A stretch of DNA of 64,000 nucleotides from Paenibacillus whitsoniae (GTDB lineage: Bacteria > Bacillota > Bacilli > Paenibacillales > NBRC-103111), in the NCBI RefSeq assembly GCF_003955665.1, contig NZ_RXHU01000015.1, positions 1-64,000 on the forward strand, given 5' to 3'. The notes beneath the pieces were generated by a model, which saw only the letters and a list, made by a program, of their open reading frames with translations, made no database searches and was not told where the DNA came from. Positions within the stretch are counted from its first letter, which is position 1; every line of letters begins with the position of its first letter. Positions 17,476-26,400 of this stretch are shown here, one piece after another. The translations under genes and the position numbers were made by a program.

Positions 17476-18138
17476 TTACGGAATAAATAGGATGGGATCT
17501 GCGAGCCGCAGCTCGGCTTCGGTATGCCGGATAACCTCTTCCACCGTGTACGGCAGCATCACTTCTCGCAGCAGCAGCCCCTCCTCCGTCACCTCGATCA
17601 CCGCCATTTCGGTAATGATGAGATCGGCGCACCGAGGCGCAGTCAGCGGCAACTCGCAGGCTTTGCGGATTTTGGACGCTCCCAGCTTGTTGACGTGGTT
17701 CATGAGCACGATGACCTTTCGGGCCTTCTGCGCAAGCTCCATCGCCCCGCCGATGCCCGCCACCCGCTTCCCCGGCACAATCCAGTTCGCCAGATCCCCC
17801 CGCTCGCTCACTTCCAGAGCGCCGAGAATCGTAAGATCGACGCGCCCCCGACGAATCATGGCAAAAGCGATGGCGCTGTCGCAGTAGGACGCTCCCTCAA
17901 CAACCGTCACCGGATAGCCGCCGGCGTTGCACAGAAATGCATCTTCGCTTCCCGGCTCCGGCGCGCCTCCCGCTCCCAGAATTCCGTTCTCCGCGTGAAA
18001 AACGACCTGTAATCCCAGCGGCACATAATCCGCCACCTGCGTCGGGATGCCGATGCCGAGGTTCACCACCATGCCGCCGCGCACCTCCTGGGCGGCCCGC
18101 TTCGCTATTCGGTCACGGCTTTCTTTTCCCATACCCAT
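17476..18138 (-). CDS. yodR: 3-oxoacid CoA-transferase subunit B (YodR-like)
   Basis: A 220-residue beta subunit of a SCOT-type CoA-transferase, with the catalytic glutamate in HAENGILG (Glu50). With YodS it should activate 3-oxo-6-acetamidohexanoate or exchange CoA in its thiolytic cleavage to 4-acetamidobutyryl-CoA. No thiolase or beta-keto-acid cleavage enzyme is encoded in the window. The start at 18138 follows AAGGAGTGA and overlaps yodS by 34 bp, indicating coupled translation. Confidence 0.9.
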   Translation of the reverse strand: MGMGKESRDRIAKRAAQEVRGGMVVNLGIGIPTQVADYVPLGLQVVFHAENGILGAGGAPEPGSEDAFLCNAGGYPVTVVEGASYCDSAIAFAMIRRGRVDLTILGALEVSERGDLANWIVPGKRVAGIGGAMELAQKARKVIVLMNHVNKLGASKIRKACELPLTAPRCADLIITEMAVIEVTEEGLLLREVMLPYTVEEVIRHTEAELRLADPILFIP

Positions 18139-18815
18139 GACCAGTTCACTCCTTTGCTTGGAATGACGATGTCGACAAAAATACCCGGTGTCACGATGCT
18201 CTCCGGATCCAAATCACCGAGCGGCACAATCTCGTCGGCTTCCGCAATCGTGAGCTGCCCGGCCATCGCGACCAATGGATTCATGTTCCGTCCGCTCTTG
18301 TCGTAGACGAGATTGCCGTACGGATCGGCCTTGCTCGCATGGACAATGGCAACGTCCGCTGTCAAGGCCGGTTCGACGATATACGTAGTACCGTTTAGCA
18401 CGACGGTCTGTCGCCCTTCAGCCATCATTGTCCCTACGCCGACATCAAGCACAATGCCGCCAAGTCCGACGCCGCCGGCGCGGATTTTTTCCGCCAGCGT
18501 GCCTTGCGGGAAAAACTCGACCTCCATGGAGCCATCTTCCATCTTTTGTCCGGCAAAAGGGTTCGAGCCGATATGCGAGGCGATTACTTTTTTCACCCGC
18601 CCGGCGGTGACGAGCCGGCCGATGCCGATATGCGGAAACCCGGTGTCGTTGCCGATAATGGTGAGGTCCTTGACGCCTTTGGCCAACAGGCCGTCGATCA
18701 AGGTGGGCGGATTGCCGATGCCGCCAAAACCACCGTACATCAAGGTGCAGCCATCATTAATTCGGCTTAACGCTTCTTCCAACGTACTTACCTTACTCGG
18801 CAAACTCGCGTGCAT
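18105..18815 (-). CDS. yodS: 3-oxoacid CoA-transferase subunit A (YodS-like)
   Basis: A 236-residue alpha subunit of the CoA-transferase with the CoA-binding signature GGFGGIGNPPTLI near residue 28. It lies 2 nt after the stop of yodT and overlaps yodR by 34 bp. The pair resembles AtoD/AtoA-type enzymes; the specific acceptor is inferred from the B. subtilis yod cluster. Confidence 0.9.
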   Translation of the reverse strand: MHASLPSKVSTLEEALSRINDGCTLMYGGFGGIGNPPTLIDGLLAKGVKDLTIIGNDTGFPHIGIGRLVTAGRVKKVIASHIGSNPFAGQKMEDGSMEVEFFPQGTLAEKIRAGGVGLGGIVLDVGVGTMMAEGRQTVVLNGTTYIVEPALTADVAIVHASKADPYGNLVYDKSGRNMNPLVAMAGQLTIAEADEIVPLGDLDPESIVTPGIFVDIVIPSKGVNWSWVWEKKAVTE

Positions 18816-18817
18816 GG

Positions 18818-20200
18818 CTACGTCACCTCCGTCATGGAATCGGGATCGCCATCGCCCGGGGCGGTGGGGGCGCCCAATTCCTCCATCACCTCGCGAATCG
18901 CAGCCTCCAGCAGCTCCGCGAGCAGATCCAGCTCCGCCTCCGTAATCACCATCGGCGGCGCTACCAAAATCGCATCCCCGACGCCATCGATGGCGCCGGA
19001 TGCCGGATACACGAGCAGCCCCTTCTGCAAAGCTTTCTCGATCACCCGAGAAGTCAGCCCTGCGGCTTCGGGAAACGGCTCTTTCGTTGCGCGGTCCCGC
19101 ACGAATTCAATGCCGAGCAGCAGCCCTTTGCCCCGGACATCCCCGATGATCGGGATGCCGCCGGCCAACTGCTGCAGCTTCGCGAGCAGGTAGCGGCCCC
19201 GGTCGGCCGCCTGCTGCACAAGCCCATGCTGCTCGATGTAGCGCAGCACCGCCAGGGCCACCGCCGCCGACTGCGGGTTGGCGCTGTACGTATGGCCGGC
19301 CATGACGCTGCGCGAGCCTTGCAGGATCGGCGCCATGACGCGGTCTTTGACCATCGTCGCCGCCATCGGCGTGTAGCCGGCGCTCATGCCTTTGCCGAGC
19401 GCGATGAGATCGGGCTCGACGCCGTCATGTTCCATCGCAAACATGGCACCGGTGCGGCCGATGCCGGTCATCACCTCGTCGGCGATGAACAGCAGTTCGT
19501 GACGCTCGCAGATTGCCTTGATGCGAGCGTAGTAGCCGGGCGGCGGCGTGAGCGCTCCCCCGGCGGCGCCGACGATCGGCTCGGCGATGAATGCGGCGAT
19601 ATGCTCGGCGCCGATGCGCCGAATCGCCGTCTCGAGATCGTCCGCGCACGCCATGCCGCAGGACGGATACGAGCTGTGCAGCGGGCAGCGGTAGCAGTAC
19701 GGCGGCGCGACGACCGGAAAGTCCTCCAGCAGCGGAACAAAACGGCGCCGGCGCAGCGTATGCCCGGACATCGACAGCGCCCCCATCGTGATGCCGTGGT
19801 AGCTCATGCGGCGGGAGATCACTTTGTTTTTGCCGTGGCGTCCTTGCTCCTGCCAGTGCTGAATGGCGATTTTCATCGCGGTTTCCGTCGCTTCGGAGCC
19901 GCTGCCCACAAAGAACGACCAATAGTCTTGCCCGGGCGCCAGATCGCTTAATTTGGCAGCCAGCGCCTCAGCGGGTTTGCTCGTAAACTGAGAACGGTAC
20001 ACGAAGGACACCTTGCCCGCTTGCTCCTGCATCGCGTCGATGATGTCCTGCACGCCATGCCCGATTCCTGCCGTGATCGCGCCGGAGGAAGCATCGAGGT
20101 AAGCTTTGCCGTCCTCATCATAGAGAAACACGCCTTGGCCGTAAGCGATTGTCGGGTATTTGTGTCCCAAAAGCGGTTTGATTAAATGCTCGCGCTGCAT
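18818..20200 (-). CDS. yodT: Class III aminotransferase (YodT-like, N-acetyl-beta-lysine transaminase)
   Basis: A 460-residue PLP aminotransferase. It has the phosphate-binding region FVGSGSEATETAMKIA, the Asp of FIADEVMTGIGRTG, and the PLP lysine in ALGKGMSAGYTP. It is predicted to remove the 3-amino group of N6-acetyl-beta-lysine to give the 3-oxo acid. I start it at ATG 20200, which has GGAGGTGA 7 nt upstream; the longer frame lacks an SD. A run of cysteines (CYRCP...CGMAC, about residues 160-175) is typical of this subgroup. Confidence 0.87.
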   Translation of the reverse strand: MQREHLIKPLLGHKYPTIAYGQGVFLYDEDGKAYLDASSGAITAGIGHGVQDIIDAMQEQAGKVSFVYRSQFTSKPAEALAAKLSDLAPGQDYWSFFVGSGSEATETAMKIAIQHWQEQGRHGKNKVISRRMSYHGITMGALSMSGHTLRRRRFVPLLEDFPVVAPPYCYRCPLHSSYPSCGMACADDLETAIRRIGAEHIAAFIAEPIVGAAGGALTPPPGYYARIKAICERHELLFIADEVMTGIGRTGAMFAMEHDGVEPDLIALGKGMSAGYTPMAATMVKDRVMAPILQGSRSVMAGHTYSANPQSAAVALAVLRYIEQHGLVQQAADRGRYLLAKLQQLAGGIPIIGDVRGKGLLLGIEFVRDRATKEPFPEAAGLTSRVIEKALQKGLLVYPASGAIDGVGDAILVAPPMVITEAELDLLAELLEAAIREVMEELGAPTAPGDGDPDSMTEVT

Positions 20201-20246
20201 CTTATGGTCACCTCCGTGTTGATCTCCATCCGGATGCATGCTTGCG

Positions 20247-20510
20247 TTATTTGAGAAACCAGTTCTGTACCCGTGGCGCTTTCATGAGCGCCGAGTAGCT
20301 GAACACGCTGCCCAGCGCAGCGACGTCATGCCAATAAAGCTTTTCCTCGATCAACTGGGAGGTCGCTTCCAGCACGTAGGTGCCGCAGGCCGGGCACTCA
20401 ATCGCGGGGACCTCTGTGATTTGGACTGCCTTTTTACCGTCGGGCAGAATCCAGTAGCAATCTTTTACGCTCTCGTGTGTAGCTTCGGCATCGCACCAGA
20501 CACAAGGCAT
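20247..20510 (-). CDS. yokU: YokU-like small zinc-finger protein
   Basis: An 87-residue protein with two CxxC pairs (CVWC near the start and CPAC mid-protein) forming a probable zinc ribbon of the YgiT type. The start at 20510 has AAAGGAGG eight nt upstream. YokU is the first gene of the kamA cluster in B. subtilis and heads the yodT operon here. Its function is unknown; a regulator or metal-binding accessory is possible. Confidence 0.85.
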   Translation of the reverse strand: MPCVWCDAEATHESVKDCYWILPDGKKAVQITEVPAIECPACGTYVLEATSQLIEEKLYWHDVAALGSVFSYSALMKAPRVQNWFLK

Positions 20511-20563
20511 GGCGGGGCCTCCTTTCAACTTTTTTTCAAGGTGTGACTGCTTCTTTCGATTCC

Positions 20564-20576
20564 ATATGATGCATAT
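20564..20576. repeat. Palindrome in the yokU/ablB divergent promoter region
   Basis: ATATG-ATG-CATAT is a perfect inverted repeat in the middle of the 94-bp space between yokU and ablB. It could be an operator controlling both directions. No sigma-54 -24/-12 element was found in this interval. Confidence 0.5.
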
Positions 20577-20604
20577 AACCATGATAGGAAGATGGAGGGA
20601 GTGG

Positions 20605-21477
20605 GTGTGCCCAATGTCCATGGAACGGCGCGGATTTGTGAACAAGGTGGAGCACGGAAGGGATTATACGGTCAGCTTTTGCCTGGACTATACGAATAAA
20701 CGGCTTCGGGTGGACGATTATCATGGAAATGTGGATCGGATGTATGCGCGCGTGGCGGAAAAAGCGCAAGCCCTGAAGCTTACGAAGGTGTTCATCAAGT
20801 CGCGCGAGGACGATTGGCGAAAACTGCTGTCCAAAGGGTGCATGCTCGAAGGAATTTATAAGGGCTATTTTCTCGGCAGCGATGCTTACTGTATGGCGGT
20901 GTACTACGACCGAGAGCGGCACACCAGCGATTATTGGATGGAAGAGGATGCGATTCTCGGCAAGGTGCTTGAGCTTCCCCGCAAAACGCAGCGCCCGCCG
21001 GTGCCCGAGCGGTTTCAGCTCAGACTCGCCGACAAGTCCGATGCGGAGCGGCTTTCGGAGTTGTATCACACTGTTTTTCAAACGTATCCAACCCCGATGA
21101 ACGATCCTCACTATGTGACGAAAACGATGGAGGGCGGCACCATTTATTATTTGGTGGAATGCCAACGACAGTTGATTAGCGCCGCCTCCGCCGAGGTGAA
21201 CACGATCTACGCCAACGCGGAGATGACGGATTGCGCGACGCTCCCGGCCTACCGGAGTCAAGGGCTAATGCGCCTTTTGCTGCACGCCTTGGAAGATGAA
21301 TTGATTGCACAAGGCGTCTCTTGTGCCTATTCACTTGCAAGAGCGCTTTCTTTCGGGATGAATGCCGTTTTTCATCACATGCAGTTTACGTATTCGGGGC
21401 GGCTCACCAAAAACTGCGACATCTACGACAAGTTCGAGGATATGAACCTGTGGTGCAAAACGTTAAGTACCCCGTGA
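20605..21477 (+). CDS. ablB: Beta-lysine N6-acetyltransferase (YodP-like GNAT)
   Basis: A 290-residue protein of the AblB/YodP family. The N-terminal half is family-specific and the C-terminal half is a GNAT domain with acetyl-CoA loop LPAYRSQGLMRLLLHALE. It should acetylate beta-lysine on N6, protecting it before transamination by YodT. GTG 20605 is preferred because GGAGGG lies 5 nt upstream; ATG 20614 is the alternative. It is divergent from yokU, unlike the co-directional yodP of B. subtilis. Confidence 0.85.
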   Translation: MCPMSMERRGFVNKVEHGRDYTVSFCLDYTNKRLRVDDYHGNVDRMYARVAEKAQALKLTKVFIKSREDDWRKLLSKGCMLEGIYKGYFLGSDAYCMAVYYDRERHTSDYWMEEDAILGKVLELPRKTQRPPVPERFQLRLADKSDAERLSELYHTVFQTYPTPMNDPHYVTKTMEGGTIYYLVECQRQLISAASAEVNTIYANAEMTDCATLPAYRSQGLMRLLLHALEDELIAQGVSCAYSLARALSFGMNAVFHHMQFTYSGRLTKNCDIYDKFEDMNLWCKTLSTP

Positions 21478-21515
21478 CAAACGTATAGCCCTTAGCGGTT
21501 TCGGATTGCAGGCGC

Positions 21516-22880
21516 CTATAGGCGCCTTCTTAACGTGGAAGGCGGGATGCCGAGCTCCTCGCGGTATTTGGCTACCGTTCGCCGGGAAATGCGGATGCCT
21601 TCTTGCCGCAGCAGCTCCGCTAACTGCTGATCGGAATAAGGAAAAGCGTAGTTCTCTTCGAGAATACGGGTTTGTATTTGTGCTTTTACGGAAGCGGATG
21701 AAGCCGTGTCGCCCACATCTGTCTGCAAGCCGGAAGCGAAAAAGGATTTGAGCTCCTTGACGCCCCACGGTGTCTGTGCGTATTTGCCCGACACCGCTCG
21801 GCTGACGGTCGATTCATGCAAACCGAGCCGATCGGCGATCTCCCGCAGCGTGAGTGGCTTTAGCCCAGCCGGGCCTTGACGCAAATAGTCCGCCTGCTCT
21901 TCGGCAAGCGCCCGAGCCACCCGCAGAATCGTGTCTCTGCGCTGCTCCAGGCTGCGGAGAAACAGGCGCGCCGTGTTCCACTTGCCCTGCACGAATGCGC
22001 CCGCTTCGTCATGGGCGGGGGCGTGTAGCAGCCGCTCATAATCGCGGCTTAACGAAAGCCTGGGCCATGCTGCCGGGCAGGCATAGACCGCAATGCCAGC
22101 ATCGTGCGGCTCAAGGATCACTTCCGGCACGATGTAAGGCGTAAGGCCGGCGTGGTGAAACCTGGCGCCCGGCCGTGGATGGAGGCGCTTGATCTCGTTA
22201 AGCGCCGTTTGCAGCTCTTGCGGCGGGGTGCGCAACCTCGCCGCCAACATCGGCAGCGGACGCTTGCCGATGTCAGCCAGGTGGCAGCGGATAAGCTCCG
22301 CAGCCAGCGGCCGGCTGCGCTCCTGCACCTCCGACAGTTGCAGGAGCAGGCATTCTTGCAGGCTGCGCGCGCCAACGCCGGGCGGATCCAACTTGTGCAG
22401 GACGGCAAGCGCCGCTTCGACCGCCTCCTGCGCTGTCCGCAGGAGACTTGCCGCCTCCTGCACCGAAAGCGTGAGGTAGCCGCTCTCGTCCAGGCTGCCG
22501 ATGAGGAAGCGCAGGATGCGAGGCAGCGGGGGCGGCAGCTCGGCTTGCGGGAGCAGGCTGAGCTGCTCGCTCAGATGCCGCTCGAGCGAGCGGTCGTTCG
22601 CTGCGGTATGGAGCAGCGGGTCGGCGGCATTTGCGCCGGCAGTGGCGGCAGCGGAGTCACGCCCCGCCCGGCGTAGGGCCCGGCTGCCGCCTGGCAGCCC
22701 GCCGAAATCACCCCCTCCGGCGTAGTCCAGCACCGGATTCTTATTCACTTCCTGCTGAATCGCCTCCAGCAGCTCGAGGGTCGAGAGCTTGAGCAGCGTG
22801 ATCGTCTGACGCATATACGGCGACAGACGCAGCTTTGCCGAGGGCTGCTGGAACATGCCGTACCCGGAGCGCATGCGCAT
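21516..22880 (-). CDS. rpoN: RNA polymerase sigma-54 factor
   Basis: A sigma-54 factor of 454 residues, known as SigL in Bacillus. The N-terminal region I begins FQQPSAKLRLSPYMRQTI, a glutamine- and leucine-rich activator-responsive segment. The core-binding domain and the central HTH (LREIADRLGLHESTVSRAVS) follow. The RpoN box RRTVAKYREELGIP is near the C-terminus and reads the -24 element. The start is ATG 22880 or 22874 after AAAGGA; the longer open frame runs through palindrome array B and is not coding. Its place beside lysine genes led by a sigma-54 promoter suggests a self-contained regulon module. Confidence 0.95.
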   Translation of the reverse strand: MRMRSGYGMFQQPSAKLRLSPYMRQTITLLKLSTLELLEAIQQEVNKNPVLDYAGGGDFGGLPGGSRALRRAGRDSAAATAGANAADPLLHTAANDRSLERHLSEQLSLLPQAELPPPLPRILRFLIGSLDESGYLTLSVQEAASLLRTAQEAVEAALAVLHKLDPPGVGARSLQECLLLQLSEVQERSRPLAAELIRCHLADIGKRPLPMLAARLRTPPQELQTALNEIKRLHPRPGARFHHAGLTPYIVPEVILEPHDAGIAVYACPAAWPRLSLSRDYERLLHAPAHDEAGAFVQGKWNTARLFLRSLEQRRDTILRVARALAEEQADYLRQGPAGLKPLTLREIADRLGLHESTVSRAVSGKYAQTPWGVKELKSFFASGLQTDVGDTASSASVKAQIQTRILEENYAFPYSDQQLAELLRQEGIRISRRTVAKYREELGIPPSTLRRRL

Positions 22881-23034
22881 CAGTCCTTTTTCGATGATGC
22901 TACTATGTATATTCAGGTGGAGGTGTAAAAATAGCTGACGGGATACGGGGAATGCAGAGAAAGACGTCAATTGCCGGGGACATAGGACATTTCCGCCAGA
23001 CAAAATCAAGCAAGTTAAGGGACTATGCGTGTCC

Positions 23035-23226
23035 ATGAACTGGAAAACCTCCAGTTCATTTTGCCTGAAAACGGCTCCCGTGTCAGCTATACTGGAAAAC
23101 CTCCAGTTCATTTCAGTCCTTTTCGGAGGATGGCTGCTTAACGGCCAAATGTACTGGAAGAAATCCAGTTCAGTACCCGGACTTCGGCCAAAATGCGAAA
23201 ATGTACAGGAGAAATTCCAGTTCATT
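23035..23226 (-). repeat. Four-palindrome array B (TGAACTGGA family)
   Basis: The plus-strand arm TCCAGTTCA starts at 23050, 23102, 23164 and 23216 (steps 52, 62, 52). It is preceded by a 5-nt loop (AAACC, AAACC, AGAAA, GAAAT) and a left arm that drifts: TGAACTGGA, TATACTGGA, TGTACTGGA, TGTACAGGA. The conserved arm is 5' on the minus strand, giving the array a direction. It fills the space upstream of rpoN. Confidence 0.9.
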
Positions 23227-23311
23227 GGATGAGTGGCCGTAGGCGGACGGGTTGGGCACGGCGATAGCTAAGCAGTGGAAAATCAGCGGAGGCGAACACG
23301 GCCACCCTCAC

Positions 23312-23355
23312 AAAAAAAGACACCCTCCCCCGCCCAAAGGCAGAGAAAGGTGCCT
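23312..23355 (-). terminator. Terminator after the secreted GH59 gene
   Basis: On the minus strand GGCACC can pair with GGTGTC (one G-U pair) across a GC-rich loop, followed directly by TTTTTTTG. It lies 66 nt after the GH59 stop codon. Confidence 0.55.
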
Positions 23356-23367
23356 GCATCGAATCGA

Positions 23368-23423
23368 CTGCGTCCAACCTATTGTGTCCGACCTACTGCG
23401 TCCGACCTACTGCGTCTGACCTA
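23368..23423. repeat. 14-bp tandem repeat, four copies, abutting the GH59 stop codon
   Basis: CTGCGTCCAACCTA, TTGTGTCCGACCTA, CTGCGTCCGACCTA and CTGCGTCTGACCTA lie head to tail. The last copy contains the TAG stop of the GH59 gene (complement of CTA at 23421-23423). A fifth partial copy (CTGC) lies inside the gene. It is probably a slippage-prone minisatellite. Confidence 0.88.
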
Positions 23424-26400
23424 CTGCAGCGTCACTTTCACATCGTTCAGCCACAGATTGAAGCCTGTCGTGCTGTCCGCCGTTTTGAACAAAACGCGGT
23501 CAAGCCCTGTAAAGCTGCTGTTCGTAAACGCCTGATTCATCAGCTTTGGCACACCGTCCAGGAAGGCGTCGAACGTACGAGCATCGACGTCGATGACAAG
23601 CTTAACGCTGTACCACGTATTGGCCGAGATGGCGCCAAGCAGGATTTCGTTGCCCCCGCTGTCCTTGAAGGCGAGTCCGCCGGCCGAAGAGGAATCATAG
23701 ATTTCAATGGCGCTGTCAAGGCCGTTCGAGACGAAGAAGCGCGTCCACTTGCCGACAGCGTCCTGCTTGAATTTGTACTCCACAGTTACGGTACCGTCCA
23801 GCTTGCGGTCAAAGTCGCGCGTTGCCTCCACATGATCCGTGGACAACGTATCCGTGCACTTGAAGGAGCTGTTGCCGCCGCCGGGCGTGGAGGTATCGAT
23901 TTTGCAGGTCTGCGTGCTGTCCGCGCCTGTGACGGTCCAGTCGAGCACCTGAATGTTTCGCGTGCCCACGGTGGTCAACGGGTCCCCGGCCAAAGCACCG
24001 TTCGGGTAGCCGTCGAATGTGTCTTTAATGACGGCCTGACTCGTGCCGCCCGGTGCGGTGATGCTGACGTTGTCCAAGTAAGCCGTCGTCGTCGCTGTGT
24101 TGGAGGCAGCCGTCATCACGCGCATCCGGTCAAATTGCGGCACCGCACTCGTGAAGGTCGGCGGGGTTGCAGGCGATTTTTTAACGCCGTCGATCCACAC
24201 CTCGAAGGTCTGCGTCGCCGTATTGGCTACGACCTTGATGTCGTAGTTCGTGCCCGGTACCAGCGTCGCCAGCGTGACCTTGCTGCCGTCCGGCTTGGCG
24301 TAAGCGAAGCCAAACACATCGGTGTCGTACAGCTCAATGCCGTTTGTACCATTGTTGCTGAGCAGGAACCGATTCCAGCTGCCGACCGACGTCGTCCGGT
24401 TGTACTCGAACTCCCAGGTGACGGTGCCGCTGGCCGGCGCGATTTTACGTTCGAGCGTCGCTTTGCCTGCCTGCACGGTGTCGTTCAGGCGCAGTTTCTG
24501 CGCCGTGCCGTCCAGCTCTACGGTTGCGGTCACGCCGGAATCGGCGGCAATCGCCCAGTTCGGCGGCAACTGTCCTGGGCTTACCGTACCGAACGTATCA
24601 TGGATGTACTCGTAATCCATCTTGCCGATCGTATTGGCGCCGCCGATCACTTCCACGGCATCAATGCGCACAAAATTGTCGATGGATCCTGTGGCGTGAG
24701 TGCCCTTTGGGACGATTGTGATCGTGTGATTACCGACGCTTAATCCGGATACCGTATAGATCGCCCGGCGGTCCTCCTTCTGCGGGGCATACGTATCGAT
24801 GGTCGCATCCGGCGTTGTGCTGCCGTCGAGATAGACGTCCGCTTGGCCGCCGTCCACATCACGCGTCCCCAGCACGATCGCCGTCGTGCCGTTGAAGGCG
24901 AACTGCATTTTATCGCCGGCCGTGCGAGAGCCGACTTGGGAGCGATAGTAGTTCTCGTAATCCGCAGCGACATATTCCCAGGCGCCGACATACGTAATCG
25001 CCGGGTCTTCGTTATCGTAACGCCCAACTTCGACCTGCGTGGAGCTGTCGATCTTGCGAATGACGAGATTATCAAAACGCGCAGCGTTGTAGCCGCTGCC
25101 AAGCTGAACTTGCCCGCTTGGGAAATCGGTATCTGTTACACTCGCGAGCTGCGTGACGCTGCTTGGGTTCGATACGGGATTGATAAACGCCTTCACATTC
25201 GTCCCATTAAATCGCAGCTTCATCGTGTACCACGTATTTGGTGCAAAACCACTGTACGTGCCGGAAGCCAGCACACGGGTTCCCGCCCTTAGCTGCCACG
25301 CCCCATTCTCATGCATCTGGATCTGATAGCCGTCACCCGGCACATCCGAGCCTTCGTCCGCAATCGTCTTTCTGTTGTGATTGACACGCCCTCCAACCAT
25401 CACATAGCCGGTAGAGCTGGTCAGTTTCACATCGGACTGCACTTCGTAGTTACGCCATTCCGGGCTGCCCATAATGGAGTAAGGCTCCGGCGTAGAACGA
25501 TATTTCCAATCAAGCGGTTTATTAGCAGCCGTAATTTTCTGCTCGAGCACTTTACCGCTGCCCTCCGTCGCGACTTCAAAAGCGCCGCCTTGATCGGAGA
25601 AGTAAACCGGCTCCTTGCCAACGCTGTAAGCGTCGAAGTTATCCGTGTAGTCCGTCGTCAGCGGGAACGCCTCGGAGGACGGATTCGTGTAGGAGGCTGT
25701 ACCTTTTTGCTGGCCTGTCGTGGTCGTAAACGTATAAATCGAATACGGATCAATCGTCACTGTGAACGAACCGCCGGATGGCGTAATGCTGCTTTGCTGG
25801 ATGAATTGCGCGCTTTCGGTCGTTTTCCACGGACGAATCGTCCCTGTCGACAGTCCGCCGGACAAATTGAACGTGTACTCCCTCGGCGTCGCACCCGTGT
25901 TCAGCACGATCAGGCTCCAGTTGCTCGAGGCCGGGTCCTTGAGCATCATATAGCCGCCACGGTCATCCGAGTAATTGCCGCTGTTGATATACTTCCATCC
26001 GATCTCGGAAAACTGGGTAAAATGCGCAGCCGTCCATAGCCCGGACGTAATCTCGTAGTGTCCCGTCCATGGCGTGTTGGCGACGATCATGCTTTTGTAC
26101 GTAAACGGGGTATTCGTGTACGCGCTTTCAATACCTGGATGCATCTCGTACTTCGTCATCTTCCCGACGGCATACATGCGAATGATTCGGTTCGCCATGT
26201 CGAGCGGGCCTTTCACAAAATCTTTGCGCGAAGGCGCCAAATCCTCGCCATCCCACAGCTTCAGCCCCGTCGCCTGGGCGTTCGCGGTACTCGTCTGATT
26301 GTAGTGAATATTCATCGCGACTAACGCGTTCTTCAGCGGGGAATCCGCCACTGCTTTATCGGCGATGAACCAACCGACATTGCTGTCCGCCGCCACGAGA

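Noticed and set aside
20590-20620. Possible sigma-54 promoter upstream of yokU (minus strand GGGCAC element)
   Set aside because: The -24 half looks right but the -12 half lacks GC at the required spacing.
22881-23225. N-terminal extension of sigma-54 through array B
   Set aside because: Sigma-54 region I begins at the FQQPSAKLRL motif; the extension only translates the palindromes and lacks an SD.
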